NCBI GenBank assembly: GCA_020723485.1
Contig: DYIU01000002.1
Span: 777,190 to 841,189, forward strand
Source of the DNA: Acidimicrobium ferrooxidans
Lineage (GTDB): Bacteria; Actinomycetota; Geothermincolia; Fen-727; Anoxymicrobiaceae
DNA: 64,000 nt
Direction of reading: 5' to 3'
Under the pieces are notes generated by a model, which was not told where the DNA came from, did not search any database, and was given only the letters and a program-made list of their open reading frames with translations. This document shows positions 41,907 through 54,868 of this stretch, in pieces; position 1 is the stretch's first letter, and each line of letters begins with the position of its first letter. Position numbers and translations under genes: made by a program.

Positions 41907-43199
41907 TCAGGAAGGACTCAGCCGGTTGAGCATGTCGAGGGCGAGGCCCGGCCAGTTGAAGTCGCGGATGCGCTTCCCACGGCCGGTGCGGGAATCGTAG
42001 TACTCCCAGAAACCTTCCCGCTCGATCATCTTCACTGTTCTTCGTGTGAGCTCCCTGGCCTCGCGCTCCCGCCCTTGCTCCAGCAGCGCGATGGCCAGCA
42101 TCCAGTTGAAGTTGATCCATATGCAGTGGCCGCACCACAGCTTGCGCTCGATCCAGGGCCGCGCTCCCGCGAGCTCGTCGTGGGGGTTGAACGGAAGCAG
42201 GTGTTCCGTCCAGAACTCGCCGGGTTCGAGCAGGTGCTCGTCGATGAGCCGCTCCGCCCTGTCGGCCCGGCAGTGTCCGGTGAAGAGGGGAAGAAGTGAC
42301 GCGGCGGTCCTTACCCTGGCGAGCACCGGGCCGCTTGAGTTCCAGCGAGGGTAGTAGCAGCCGTCGGTCTCATTCCAGCAGACGTCCTCCAGGGCTTCCG
42401 CCATGAACGCCGCGCGGGAACTGTAGCGCCTCGCGGCCATCTCGTCGTCGGCGTACACCGCGAGCTCGGCCGCGCTGTCGAGCGCCCTTATTGTGATGCA
42501 GTTCATGGTGAGGTCCTCTACGACGAACCGGTTTTCCCTCTTTAGGGATTCCGGGTCCCATCCGTAGCTGCTGCAGAACCTGTAGAGGAGCACCGCGTAG
42601 AAGTTCGCCTGCAGGACGTCAGACCTGCTCGACGCGTGTATCCCCAGTGCAGGCAGCAGTTGGGGGGAAAGGTCAGTGCCGGCCTCCCACGGGTGCAGTA
42701 TGGACACCAGCCCGTCGCCGAACAGGTCCCTCTCCTCGAGCAGGTAGTCCAGGCAGCGGCAGAGATCCTCCCAGATGCGCATGAGCCAGTCCCTGTCGCC
42801 CGTCTTCCTGAAGGCGAGCAGCGCCGCGTAGACGTAGATGGGCGGGTCCACGAGGTGCGACGCGCCCCTGGAGTCGTACTGCCACTGCACCGCCCACCTC
42901 ATGAGGTTCCGCAGGGGGTGGGCACGCGTCGCGGCACATGGTACGAGCACCTCGTGGGGCATGTGCCCGTCGGGTGAGACCTGGCGGAAGAGAGTCTCCA
43001 GCTCCCGCTTGGCCTTCTCCGGATCGATGTGTAGCATCGTAACCGCGTGGTAAGCGGAGTCCCAGGCGAAGAGTGACGGGTAGTGTCGCCAGTTGGGCAT
43101 GTGGTAGTAATCGCCGGACAGGTCGACCTCGTTGAGGGCCAGCACCCTCTCCGCCTCCACCGTCAGCTTCTCGCAGTCCTGGGCCGTCAGTTCCTCCAT
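41907..43199 (-). CDS. GH63-like (alpha/alpha)6-barrel glycoside hydrolase (mannosylglycerate hydrolase-like)
   Basis: 430 residues, cytoplasmic, with no signal peptide. The (alpha/alpha)6-barrel pattern of GH63/GH15-like enzymes is clear: LFAWDSAYHAV near the N-terminus, HPWEAGTDLSPQ (general acid region), WINFNWML and EYYDSRTGRGKRIRDFNWPGL near the C-terminus. The last block and total length match bacterial mannosylglycerate/glucosylglycerate hydrolases, so it may recycle a compatible solute; specificity is not proven. The start ATG has GGAGGGTGG. A repeat lies directly upstream. Confidence 0.78.
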   Translation of the reverse strand: MEELTAQDCEKLTVEAERVLALNEVDLSGDYYHMPNWRHYPSLFAWDSAYHAVTMLHIDPEKAKRELETLFRQVSPDGHMPHEVLVPCAATRAHPLRNLMRWAVQWQYDSRGASHLVDPPIYVYAALLAFRKTGDRDWLMRIWEDLCRCLDYLLEERDLFGDGLVSILHPWEAGTDLSPQLLPALGIHASSRSDVLQANFYAVLLYRFCSSYGWDPESLKRENRFVVEDLTMNCITIRALDSAAELAVYADDEMAARRYSSRAAFMAEALEDVCWNETDGCYYPRWNSSGPVLARVRTAASLLPLFTGHCRADRAERLIDEHLLEPGEFWTEHLLPFNPHDELAGARPWIERKLWCGHCIWINFNWMLAIALLEQGREREARELTRRTVKMIEREGFWEYYDSRTGRGKRIRDFNWPGLALDMLNRLSPS

Positions 43200-43207
43200 C
43201 CACCCTC

Positions 43208-43303
43208 CTGCACAGCGGGATCAGGTCACTTTGTTGCATTGTATTGCATTCCGGGTCTCGACATCCTGGAAAGGCAACAAAGTGACCTGACCCCTCTGTG
43301 CAG
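43208..43303. repeat. Palindromic element, GGGTCAGGTCAC type
   Basis: Arms contain GATCAGGTCACTTTGTTGC (43219-43237) and GCAACAAAGTGACCTGACCCC (43274-43294). Flanking CTGCACAG (43208-43215) and CTGTGCAG (43296-43303) extend the symmetry. It fills the promoter region between the divergent glycosidase and beta-helix genes; a TATAAT box at 43325-43330 lies past it toward the latter. Confidence 0.82.
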
Positions 43304-43460
43304 CAGTCCAACCTTTGGGTGAGGTATAATCGCACGAGTGTATGATACGATTCTCCCGGTCAGATGCAGGCGCGTGGCGCGTGATTCATTCACACGCCGG
43401 GCGCTGTTTTTTTTGGCCTGAACACTGTCCGAAAGGCACTGGAATGACACGGAGGTACAG

Positions 43461-46400
43461 ATGTCACTGGAAACCACACGCAGGACGGTAGCCGGCACGC
43501 TGGTGCTGGCGCTGATACTCTCACTCGGGGTGGCGGCACTCCTGACAGCCGCTCCGCCGGCCCATGCGCAGACATTCTTCACAGTATTCAACGGCGGCGA
43601 CGATGACCCGGCGGTCGCGGGCCAGTTGCGCTACGTCATAGACCAGGCGAACGCCGTCGCGGCGGGGACCGAGGTCGTGATCGAGTTCACGGTCGAGAGC
43701 ATAATACTCACCAGGGCGCTGCAGCCGCTCACCCACGACCAGACCACCATCAACGGCGAGACCCCTACCGGCGGATTCGCGGACATCTCAATCTTCGGCG
43801 ACCCGGGATTCGAGATATCCGCCGACCACTGCACGGTGAGGAACATCTTCTTCGGAGGGCCCAACAGCGCGGGGCCCGGGGTCGTGCTGAGAAACTCTTC
43901 GTACAACTCCTTCCAGAATGTCACCGTCGACGCAGCCGACGAAGACGGGATACTAGTTACGAGTACAGACGAGGGCACACCCTCTTCCTACAACTCCTTC
44001 ACCGGGTGCGTGGTGACCGGGGTGGCCAGCACCGCGGCGGGCCCCGGTGGGACCAGCAGCGACTTCTACGGGATAAAGCTGCTCGAGGACGGCGGGCTGG
44101 TAGTGGGCAACCTCCTCGAGACAACCAGCGTGTACGGAAACGGCAGCGGCGCCACCCACTCGGGCGGGGGCATAGGCATGTTCGGGAACAACTGCTACTA
44201 CAACTCGGTCCAGGACTGTTATGTCGGCACCTCCGACGGCACCGATGATTTCGGCAACGAGCTTCACGGAATCGTCATCGGCGAGGCGGCCTCGACCAAC
44301 TACATCGGCACCGCTTCACGCAACACGATAATCGGGAACGGCGGGGACGGGGTGAACATCAACACCGGCAGCAACTACAACGTCGTGGAAACGAACTACA
44401 TCGGCCTGAACACAACGGGTATTTTCACCGTTCCCAACATCGGGTACGGCGTGTATATCGACGAGTCGGACTTCACGGTGGTCGGCGCGGATACCGGCGA
44501 GGAGGCCAACACCATCTGCGGCAACGGTCACGGTGGGGTCCTGGTCGAAAGCTCCGACGGCACCCAGATCGAAGGCAACGGCATCGGGACGTCGAAGGCC
44601 GGGTTCCAGTTCGACCTGGGGAATGCCTATAACGGCGTCCAGATCGAGGCCGGGAACGGGAACTCCATAGGTGGCAGTGGGGCGGCCTCAAACACCATCG
44701 CGTACAACGACCGGAACGGCGTGCAGGTCCGCGGCGACGGGCAGGTCAACAGCATACGTCAGAACAGCATGTTCTCGAACAACTTCCTCGGCATAGACAT
44801 CGACCCCCTGGCCAACTCTCTGAACAGCCCGGTGATCTACCCCTACGGTACGCCGGATTCGCCAAACTCCTACATGGCACACCCAATCATCCTCTCGGCA
44901 GTCGAGATAGACGCGCCCGCGCCGGGCACCGTGGTCGCGGCCGGCACGGCGATAGCCGATTCGCTGGTCGACCTCTACTACAGCAACGGCGGCGAAGGCG
45001 AGACCTTTATCGCGACCGTGACCGCCGACGGGAGCGGGGAATGGCAGCTCGAGAATGTAGAGCTCACCACGGGCGAGTATATTACAGCCGTCGCGACGGA
45101 CACGGCCGGGAACAGCAGCGAGTTCGCGCCGGAATACCTCGTCACGGACGGCGTACCGCCGGAGGCGGGAATCGCAATAGACCTTGGAGCAGTGGCCACT
45201 AACGACCCCGACGTGGACCTGCTCCTGATGGCGGGCGACAACTACTACGCGCCCGACGACCTGGTGTACCAGGTGTCGAACTACGGCGATTTCCACGACG
45301 TCAGTACCTGGACGCCCGTGCCCAATATCCTCGGGATCTGGACGCTCCCCTGGACCTTGCTGGACCCGGGCACGGACGGTCTGAAAACTGTCTACTACCG
45401 GGTCATGGACCCCGATTCAAACGTCACCACCACAGCGTCCTCGATATACCTCAAGACCAGTTCGCCGGCCGGCACCGTGCTCATAAACGGCGGGGAGACC
45501 ATCACCGGGAGCCCGGACGTCACGCTCGATCTCACGTTGAACGACGCGTACTACGCCCCTTCAGAGTGCGAGATGCTGGTCTCCAACTACCCGAACTTCT
45601 CGGGTTCAGCCTGGCAGCCATACCAGGACCAGATCGACTGGACGCTGCTCGGCGGCAGCGGGGACAAGACCGTATACGTCATGTTCCGGGACCCGCTGGG
45701 CAACACCAGCGGCGCCTTCACAGACAGCATCACGCTCGACGAGGACGCCCCTACCGGCACAATATCGATAAACGACGGCGCGGCCACCACCGACAGCAGG
45801 GACGTGGCCCTCGACCTGACCGTGGATGACGCATACTACACTCCGGCCCAGTGCGAGATGAGAGTCTCCAATAACAGCGATTTCTCGGGCGCCTCCTGGC
45901 AACCGTTCAGCGCCACGCTCGACTGGACGCTCACCGACGGACAGGGTGAGAAGAAGGTGTACGTGCAGTTCCGCGACCCGCTGGGCAACGTGAGCGAGAC
46001 CTACGAGGGGAGCATCATCGTCGAGCTGGGCGCTGGGCCGACCTGGTACCTGGCCGAGGGAACGACCGCCTGGGGCTTCGACACTTACGTGACCATAGAG
46101 AACCCCACCGCGGACGACCTCAACGCAAGGCTCACCTATATGCTCAGCGACGGGAGCAACATCACCCAGATAGTCGGACTGCCGGCTATGAGCCAGGTGA
46201 CGGTGAACCCGCGCGACGCGGTCGGCGAAGTCGACTTCTCGACACTGGTCGAGTGCATACAGGGTAAGACCATAGCGGTCGACAGGACCATGTCCTGGAC
46301 GGGGGCCGGTGCCGCGTCGCCCGAGGGGCACAGCTCCATCGGGGTGACCGCCCCGACCACGATATGGTACATGCCCGAGGGCTCGTCCGCGCACGGCTTC

Positions 46401-47282
46401 GAGACCTGGCTGACCGTGCAGAACCCGAACGCCGCAGAGGCCACCTGCAACATAACCTACATGATCGAGGGTGAGACACCGGTTGTTAAGACCAAGAAGG
46501 TGCCGGGCAGGACACGGGCCAGCTTCAACATGGCCGACGACATAGGGGGCAAGGACGCCTCGATCGAGATGGCGTCCAGCATCCCGGTCATCACCGAGAG
46601 GGCAATGTACCGCGACAGCCGCAGGGAAGGACACGAGTCGATCGGCGCGCACGGCGGCGCCTCCGACTTCTTCCTGGCGGAGGGCACGACCGCCTGGGGC
46701 TTCACCACTTACCTCTGCGTGCAGAACCCCAACGACGCCGAAGCGACTGTGACGGTGACCTACATGACACCGACCGGGCCGGTGGCACAGACCCCGTTCG
46801 TCATGCCCGCAAACTCCCGGAAGACCATCAGGGTGAACGACGTCCTGGCGAACAGCGACTTCTCCACGAAGGTGCACGGCTCGCTGCCGATAATCGCTGA
46901 GCGCCCCATGTACTGGAACAACGGCGAGGGCGAGGCGAGCCACGACTCCGTCGGCATGCCGAAGGCCCACGTCAACACGTACCTGCCCGACGGGCAGACC
47001 TCCGGCGGGCGTGAGACGTTCATCACCGTCCAGAACCCGCATAATGTCGCCGTCACGGTGGATATCAGCTACCTGACACCGACCGGCACCGGCAACGTGA
47101 CGTTCAGCGAGACCATACCCAGGAACTCGCGCAGGACGTTCAACATGGCCGACAAGATAAGCGGCCGCGCGGCGGCGCTCGTCTCGTGCCGGAACAACAC
47201 TGTCATCGTGGAGCGGTCCATGTACTGGAACTCGCGCGGAGCGGGCACGAACACCATCGGCGGCTGGGTGGACACCCAGTAA
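43461..47282 (+). CDS. Giant secreted beta-helix protein with Ig-like and W-Y-L-A-E-G repeats
   Basis: 1273 residues. Signal peptide (to about residue 36, AHA|QTF), a right-handed parallel beta-helix region (about 40-470; repeated N-x-F/I and G-N-G-x-G patterns such as NCYYNSVQDCYVGTSDG), an Ig-like linker, then three related modules of about 90 residues (about 560-855) built on VDLLLMAGDNYYAPDD, VTLDLTLNDAYYAPSE and VALDLTVDDAYYTPAQ. Four repeats of the W-Y-L-A-E-G type (about 858-1273) close the protein. It is probably cell-surface or secreted, binding or cleaving polysaccharide with the beta-helix. ACGGAGGTACAG precedes the ATG. A strong terminator follows. Confidence 0.9.
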   Translation: MSLETTRRTVAGTLVLALILSLGVAALLTAAPPAHAQTFFTVFNGGDDDPAVAGQLRYVIDQANAVAAGTEVVIEFTVESIILTRALQPLTHDQTTINGETPTGGFADISIFGDPGFEISADHCTVRNIFFGGPNSAGPGVVLRNSSYNSFQNVTVDAADEDGILVTSTDEGTPSSYNSFTGCVVTGVASTAAGPGGTSSDFYGIKLLEDGGLVVGNLLETTSVYGNGSGATHSGGGIGMFGNNCYYNSVQDCYVGTSDGTDDFGNELHGIVIGEAASTNYIGTASRNTIIGNGGDGVNINTGSNYNVVETNYIGLNTTGIFTVPNIGYGVYIDESDFTVVGADTGEEANTICGNGHGGVLVESSDGTQIEGNGIGTSKAGFQFDLGNAYNGVQIEAGNGNSIGGSGAASNTIAYNDRNGVQVRGDGQVNSIRQNSMFSNNFLGIDIDPLANSLNSPVIYPYGTPDSPNSYMAHPIILSAVEIDAPAPGTVVAAGTAIADSLVDLYYSNGGEGETFIATVTADGSGEWQLENVELTTGEYITAVATDTAGNSSEFAPEYLVTDGVPPEAGIAIDLGAVATNDPDVDLLLMAGDNYYAPDDLVYQVSNYGDFHDVSTWTPVPNILGIWTLPWTLLDPGTDGLKTVYYRVMDPDSNVTTTASSIYLKTSSPAGTVLINGGETITGSPDVTLDLTLNDAYYAPSECEMLVSNYPNFSGSAWQPYQDQIDWTLLGGSGDKTVYVMFRDPLGNTSGAFTDSITLDEDAPTGTISINDGAATTDSRDVALDLTVDDAYYTPAQCEMRVSNNSDFSGASWQPFSATLDWTLTDGQGEKKVYVQFRDPLGNVSETYEGSIIVELGAGPTWYLAEGTTAWGFDTYVTIENPTADDLNARLTYMLSDGSNITQIVGLPAMSQVTVNPRDAVGEVDFSTLVECIQGKTIAVDRTMSWTGAGAASPEGHSSIGVTAPTTIWYMPEGSSAHGFETWLTVQNPNAAEATCNITYMIEGETPVVKTKKVPGRTRASFNMADDIGGKDASIEMASSIPVITERAMYRDSRREGHESIGAHGGASDFFLAEGTTAWGFTTYLCVQNPNDAEATVTVTYMTPTGPVAQTPFVMPANSRKTIRVNDVLANSDFSTKVHGSLPIIAERPMYWNNGEGEASHDSVGMPKAHVNTYLPDGQTSGGRETFITVQNPHNVAVTVDISYLTPTGTGNVTFSETIPRNSRRTFNMADKISGRAAALVSCRNNTVIVERSMYWNSRGAGTNTIGGWVDTQ

Positions 47283-47324
47283 GCAGCAGCCGCGCCACTA
47301 GCAGGCCGACGCGTCGGGAAGTAG

Positions 47325-47353
47325 CGAAGGCGGGCCATCCAGGCCCGCCTTCG
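47325..47353 (+). terminator. Terminator after the beta-helix gene
   Basis: CGAAGGCGGGCC and GGCCCGCCTTCG form a perfect 12-bp stem with a 5-nt loop, 42 nt past the stop, followed by TCGTTCC. Confidence 0.75.
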
Positions 47354-47429
47354 TCGTTCCCCCGTGGTATAGTATCGCCGTGAACCCGCCGGAAAGTGGA
47401 GCCACCTCTGGAAAGGAGCCGGAAACCGC

Positions 47430-49424
47430 ATGGAGCCGAGCGACGACCTGGACCAGTTGTGTGTGAACGCCCTGCGCTGTCTTGCCATTGACGCAATAGA
47501 GGCCGCGCGTTCGGGGCACCCCGGCGCCCCCATGGGTCTCGCGCCCGTGGGATACACCCTGTGGACGAGGTTCCTCAAGCACAATCCGGCCAACCCCGAC
47601 TGGCCGGGGAGAGACCGCTTCGTCCTGTCGGCGGGCCACGCCTCGATGCTCCTCTACGGCCTGCTTCACCTGACCGGGTACGCCCTCACTCTCGAAGAGA
47701 TAAAACGGTTCCGCCAGATGGGCAGCATGACGCCGGGGCACCCCGAGTTCGGTGCGACTCCCGGGGTGGAGGTCACTACCGGACCGCTCGGCCAGGGCAT
47801 ATCCATGGCGGTAGGCATGGCGCTTGGCCGCGAGCTCGTGGCCGCGAGGTTCAACAGGCCCGGGTTCGACCTCACCGACTACTACGTCTACTGCATCGCG
47901 AGTGACGGCGACCTGATGGAAGGCGTGGCCTCCGAGGCGTGCTCGCTCGCAGGGCACCTGGGCCTCGGGCGCCTGGTATGCCTGTACGACGACAACCGGA
48001 TAACCATCGAGGGGCCGACCGGGCTCGCCTTCAGCGAGGACGTGGGAGAGAGGTTTGGAGCGTACGGGTGGCAGGTCCTATCCGTAGCCGACGCGAACGA
48101 CTTCGACGCCGTGGCCGACGCGATAAGCCGGGCGCGCGAGGATGAATCGAGGCCGAGCCTCATCGTGGTCCGCTCCAGGATAGCGTGCGGAAGTCCCAAC
48201 CTCGAGGGGTCGGAGGCCTCACACGGAGCCCCGCTGGGCGCCGAGGAGGCGTGCCTGACCAAGAAGAACCTCAACTGGCCGGGGGTCCAAGAGTTCTGCG
48301 TCCCGGACGAGGTGCTGGAATACATGCGCCGGGCGGTGGAGCTGGGGTCCCTCCTCGAGCAGGAGTGGCGGGAGCGCTTCGACTCGTACCGCTCCGAGCA
48401 TCCTGAGCTCGCGGCCGAGTGGGACAGGGTGATGTCCGGCGAGCTCCCCGGCGGGTGGGCCGGGAGCCTCCCTGCATTCGAGGCGGGCAAGAGCATCGCC
48501 ACGCGTGCGGCGTCCGGGAAGGTCCTGGAGGCGCTCGCGCCGGTCATCCCCGAGCTTGTCGGGGGTTCAGCCGACCTCGGGCCCTCCAACCAGACTTTCA
48601 TCAAGGGTTACAACAGCGTCCGCAGTGGCGACTTCTCGGGCAGGAACCTGCATTTCGGCGTCCGCGAGCACGCCATGGGCGCCGTCATGAACGGCATGGC
48701 GCGCCACGGCGGCCTAATCCCGTACGGCGGCACCTTCCTGGTGTTCGCCGACTATATGCGCCCGGCCATCAGGCTCGCGGCCCTGATGGGCCAGAAGGTC
48801 ATATACGTCTTTACTCACGACAGCCTGGGAGTCGGGGAGGACGGGCCGACCCACCAGCCCGTCGAGCAACTGGCAGCCCTGCGCGCCATTCCGGGGCTCG
48901 CGGTGATAAGGCCCGCAGACGCCTCGGAGACCGCGGAGGCGTGGAAGGCGGCCCTCGAGCGCCGCGGGCCGACCGCGCTTGCGCTCAGCCGGCAGGGACT
49001 TCCCGTGCTCGACCGCGAGGTCCTGGCGCCTGCTTCGGGCCTGGCCAGGGGCGCGTACGTGCTTGCCGACGAGCCGGACGCCGCGCTCACCCTCATCGCT
49101 ACCGGCTCAGAGGTCTCACTGGCGCTCCAGGCGCGCGATGCGCTCGCCGGTGATGGGGTCAGGGCCCGCGTGGTGAGCATGCCGTCCTGGGAGCTGTTCG
49201 AGGAGCAGGATGAGTCCTACCGACAGAGCGTGATCCCCGGCGGCCTCAAGGCGCTCGCCATCGAGGCCGGTGTCTCGATGGGCTGGCACAGGTACGTCGG
49301 CGACTCGGGGTCGGTCATAGGGTTCGACCGCTTCGGAGTCTCGGCGCCCGGTGGCGAGGCGCTCGCATGGGCGGGGTTCAACGTGGACAACGTAGTGAAC
49401 AGGGCCAGGCTTCTGCTCGGATAG
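47430..49424 (+). CDS. tkt: Transketolase
   Basis: 664 residues, thiamine-diphosphate enzyme of the pentose phosphate pathway transferring two-carbon ketol units. N-terminal domain [23 protein letters not shown] and the TPP motif [13 protein letters not shown]...DDNRITIEG; pyrimidine domain with [15 protein letters not shown] and [18 protein letters not shown]; a C-terminal domain. All catalytic histidines of the family are visible. Full length. ATG with GGAAAGGAGCCGG upstream; TATAGT at 47368-47373 may be the -10. No pentose phosphate genes adjoin it here. Confidence 0.97.
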   Translation: MEPSDDLDQLCVNALRCLAIDAIEAARSGHPGAPMGLAPVGYTLWTRFLKHNPANPDWPGRDRFVLSAGHASMLLYGLLHLTGYALTLEEIKRFRQMGSMTPGHPEFGATPGVEVTTGPLGQGISMAVGMALGRELVAARFNRPGFDLTDYYVYCIASDGDLMEGVASEACSLAGHLGLGRLVCLYDDNRITIEGPTGLAFSEDVGERFGAYGWQVLSVADANDFDAVADAISRAREDESRPSLIVVRSRIACGSPNLEGSEASHGAPLGAEEACLTKKNLNWPGVQEFCVPDEVLEYMRRAVELGSLLEQEWRERFDSYRSEHPELAAEWDRVMSGELPGGWAGSLPAFEAGKSIATRAASGKVLEALAPVIPELVGGSADLGPSNQTFIKGYNSVRSGDFSGRNLHFGVREHAMGAVMNGMARHGGLIPYGGTFLVFADYMRPAIRLAALMGQKVIYVFTHDSLGVGEDGPTHQPVEQLAALRAIPGLAVIRPADASETAEAWKAALERRGPTALALSRQGLPVLDREVLAPASGLARGAYVLADEPDAALTLIATGSEVSLALQARDALAGDGVRARVVSMPSWELFEEQDESYRQSVIPGGLKALAIEAGVSMGWHRYVGDSGSVIGFDRFGVSAPGGEALAWAGFNVDNVVNRARLLLG

Positions 49425-49493
49425 TCCCACCAGGCAGGTCTTCCGGGGTCCCCCACAGAAGGATTCGGGCGACAGGACCGTGGAGGTTTCTCA

Positions 49494-49961
49494 ATGGGCA
49501 AGATACGACGGAAGGCGGCCGTCCTAACGTGCTGCATATTGATATCTACAGTGGCCCTTGCGCTGCTGGCCGCCGCAGGCTGCGGCAAGAAGGACGAGGC
49601 GTCTGACGGCGCCAGGTCCACTACGCCTCCTGCTCCTTCGGGCAGCACCTCGTCGCCAAGCCAGCCTCCCGCGACCCCGGGGACAACTCCCACCCAGCCC
49701 GGCTCGGACGAGGGTGCCGTGGTGACCCAGGTCGCTATCGCGAGCGCAAGGTCGAACAACCCGTCCCTGGGCGAGCTGGACGTCGTCGCCGTCAAGATAG
49801 TGGACGACTGGGCGCGGGTCGACCTCCAACCGTCGGATAAATCGACTGATGCGGCCAGCTGGCTGCTCAAGGAAGAGAACGGGACCTGGCGCCTCGTTGA
49901 TTTCGGGACCAGCATCCTTCCCTCGGACCACCCGGACGCTCCCCCCGAAGTCTTCAATTAG
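49494..49961 (+). CDS. Small lipoprotein of unknown function
   Basis: 155 residues. Lipobox LAAAG|C after a signal peptide, a Ser/Thr/Pro-rich linker (about 33-70), then a domain of about 80 residues (VVTQVAIASARSNNPSLGEL...WARVDLQPSDKS...WLLKEENGTWRLVDFG). The last part resembles small secreted NTF2-like or immunity-type domains with a W-R-L-V-D end, but I do not assign a family. GTGGAGGTTTCTCA precedes the ATG. Its stop codon TAG is the first triplet of the repeat at 49959-50078. Confidence 0.7.
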   Translation: MGKIRRKAAVLTCCILISTVALALLAAAGCGKKDEASDGARSTTPPAPSGSTSSPSQPPATPGTTPTQPGSDEGAVVTQVAIASARSNNPSLGELDVVAVKIVDDWARVDLQPSDKSTDAASWLLKEENGTWRLVDFGTSILPSDHPDAPPEVFN

Positions 49962-50075
49962 GGTCAGACCACTTTCGTTCCGTAAGCAACATTGGTTAAC
50001 TCACGAAACACGACGTGACTTCGAGCTGTTGCTGATGGGGCAGGTGTTGCTTATGGAACGAAAGTGGTCTGACCC

Positions 50076-50078
<3 letters not shown>
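49959..50078. repeat. Palindromic element, GGGTCAGACC type, ending two convergent genes
   Basis: Arms of about 30 bp (49961-49990 and 50046-50075) containing GGGTCAGACCACTTTCGTTC and the complement, differing at one base. The core contains TTGGTTAACTCACG. Both ends carry TAG: one is the stop of the plus-strand lipoprotein, the other the stop of the minus-strand hybrid kinase. Confidence 0.9.
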
Positions 50079-53845
<3,767 letters not shown>

Positions 53846-53849
<4 letters not shown>

Positions 53850-54244
53850 GCCGTGTTGCCTTTCGCGGCGGACTGCGCGAGCAGCTTCTTCACTTGTTCG
53901 AGGAGCTCCTCGGGCTTGAACGGCTTCACCACGTAGAGGTCCGCGCCCGCCTCAATCGCCGCCTGCCGGTAGTTGCCCTTCCTGTATATAGCGCTCATCA
54001 TCACGATGGGGGTGTCGCGGAGCGCGTCGATAGCCCTGACGCGCTTGACGAGCTTGAACCCGTCAAGCTTGGGGATGAGGCAGTCCGTTATCAGAAGGCG
54101 CACGTCGTCATCGATGAGCAGGCGCAGGCCTTCCTCCCCGTCGGCAGCCGTCACCACGTCGAAACCCTCCCGCTCCAGGACGAGGCTCAACATCCCCGCC
54201 GTAATCTCGTCGTCCTCGACGACCAGTATCCTGTCTTCCGCCAT
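53846..54244 (-). CDS. Single-domain response regulator paired with the hybrid kinase
   Basis: 132 residues from the ATG at 54244 (CAGGAGAGTAGC). Receiver with VVEDDEI, LLITDCLIPKLDG (phospho-acceptor), IVMMSAIY and VVKPFK. There is no output domain. The stop overlaps the start of the hybrid kinase (ATGA), so the two are co-translated; it is the likely acceptor for, or regulator of, that kinase. Confidence 0.9.
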
Positions 54245-54245
54245 G

Positions 54246-54857
54246 CTACTCTCCTGTCGCGTGTGGTACCGACGTGCTCGTCGCGGAAAGGGCCCCTGCA
54301 CCGTGCTTTACCGGGTTGGGACATGCAAGTTCGTAGTCCGTACCCCTCGATTCATAGACATACGCCGCGCCGGTCAGCGTGCAGGCCGCCTTGAGGGCAT
54401 CTTCCCTGTCAGCCAGCTGCTGCAGCGCGGCGGGGTATTCCCCTGCTTCCTTCCGGGCCACCTCCAACTCCTCCCGTACCGCCTGCATGTTCATCGCGCA
54501 CCTGTCCCTGCCGTAAACGACCTCCTGCGCCGCACTGACCTCGGCCCGGGCTTTCTTCTGCGAGCGGGAGACGGCGATGTAAGTGACCTCGGCGGCGATC
54601 GCCAGGCAGAGTACCACGAGGGCGACCACCGTCCATGTCCCGAACCTCCGCCGGCGCGCAGCGGCCGGGGCCGGAACGGCGGCTTCCTCCCTTTCCCTGT
54701 CAGCGATGACGGCGAGCTGGCTGGAGACGGCGCAGTCGTAACAGTAGACGCCGCCGCTCTCGTCGGTTATCTCCACGCACTCTTCGCAGACCGGTCTGCC
54801 GCAGCCCGCGCAGCGGCCCACGGTGTCCCTGTCCGGGTGCTCGGCGCATCGCGCCAT
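54246..54857 (-). CDS. Zinc-finger, membrane-anchored protein with pilin-like C-terminus
   Basis: 203 residues from the ATG at 54857 (GTGGAGGTCGG). The N-terminus is a B-box-like zinc finger: CAEHPDRDTVGRCAGC, CEECVEITDE, CYDC (about 3-42). After a basic linker (ARRRR) comes one membrane helix (about 75-95), then an extracytoplasmic part that resembles a pseudopilin body: a charged helix (REELEVARKEAGEYPAALQQL) and the pattern CTLTGAAYVYES...YELACPNPVKH. The type II/IV ATPase gene lies directly upstream on the same strand, 11 nt away. The zinc finger would sit in the cytoplasm, near the ATPase. Confidence 0.65.
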   Translation of the reverse strand: MARCAEHPDRDTVGRCAGCGRPVCEECVEITDESGGVYCYDCAVSSQLAVIADREREEAAVPAPAAARRRRFGTWTVVALVVLCLAIAAEVTYIAVSRSQKKARAEVSAAQEVVYGRDRCAMNMQAVREELEVARKEAGEYPAALQQLADREDALKAACTLTGAAYVYESRGTDYELACPNPVKHGAGALSATSTSVPHATGE

Positions 54858-54868
54858 CCGACCTCCAC

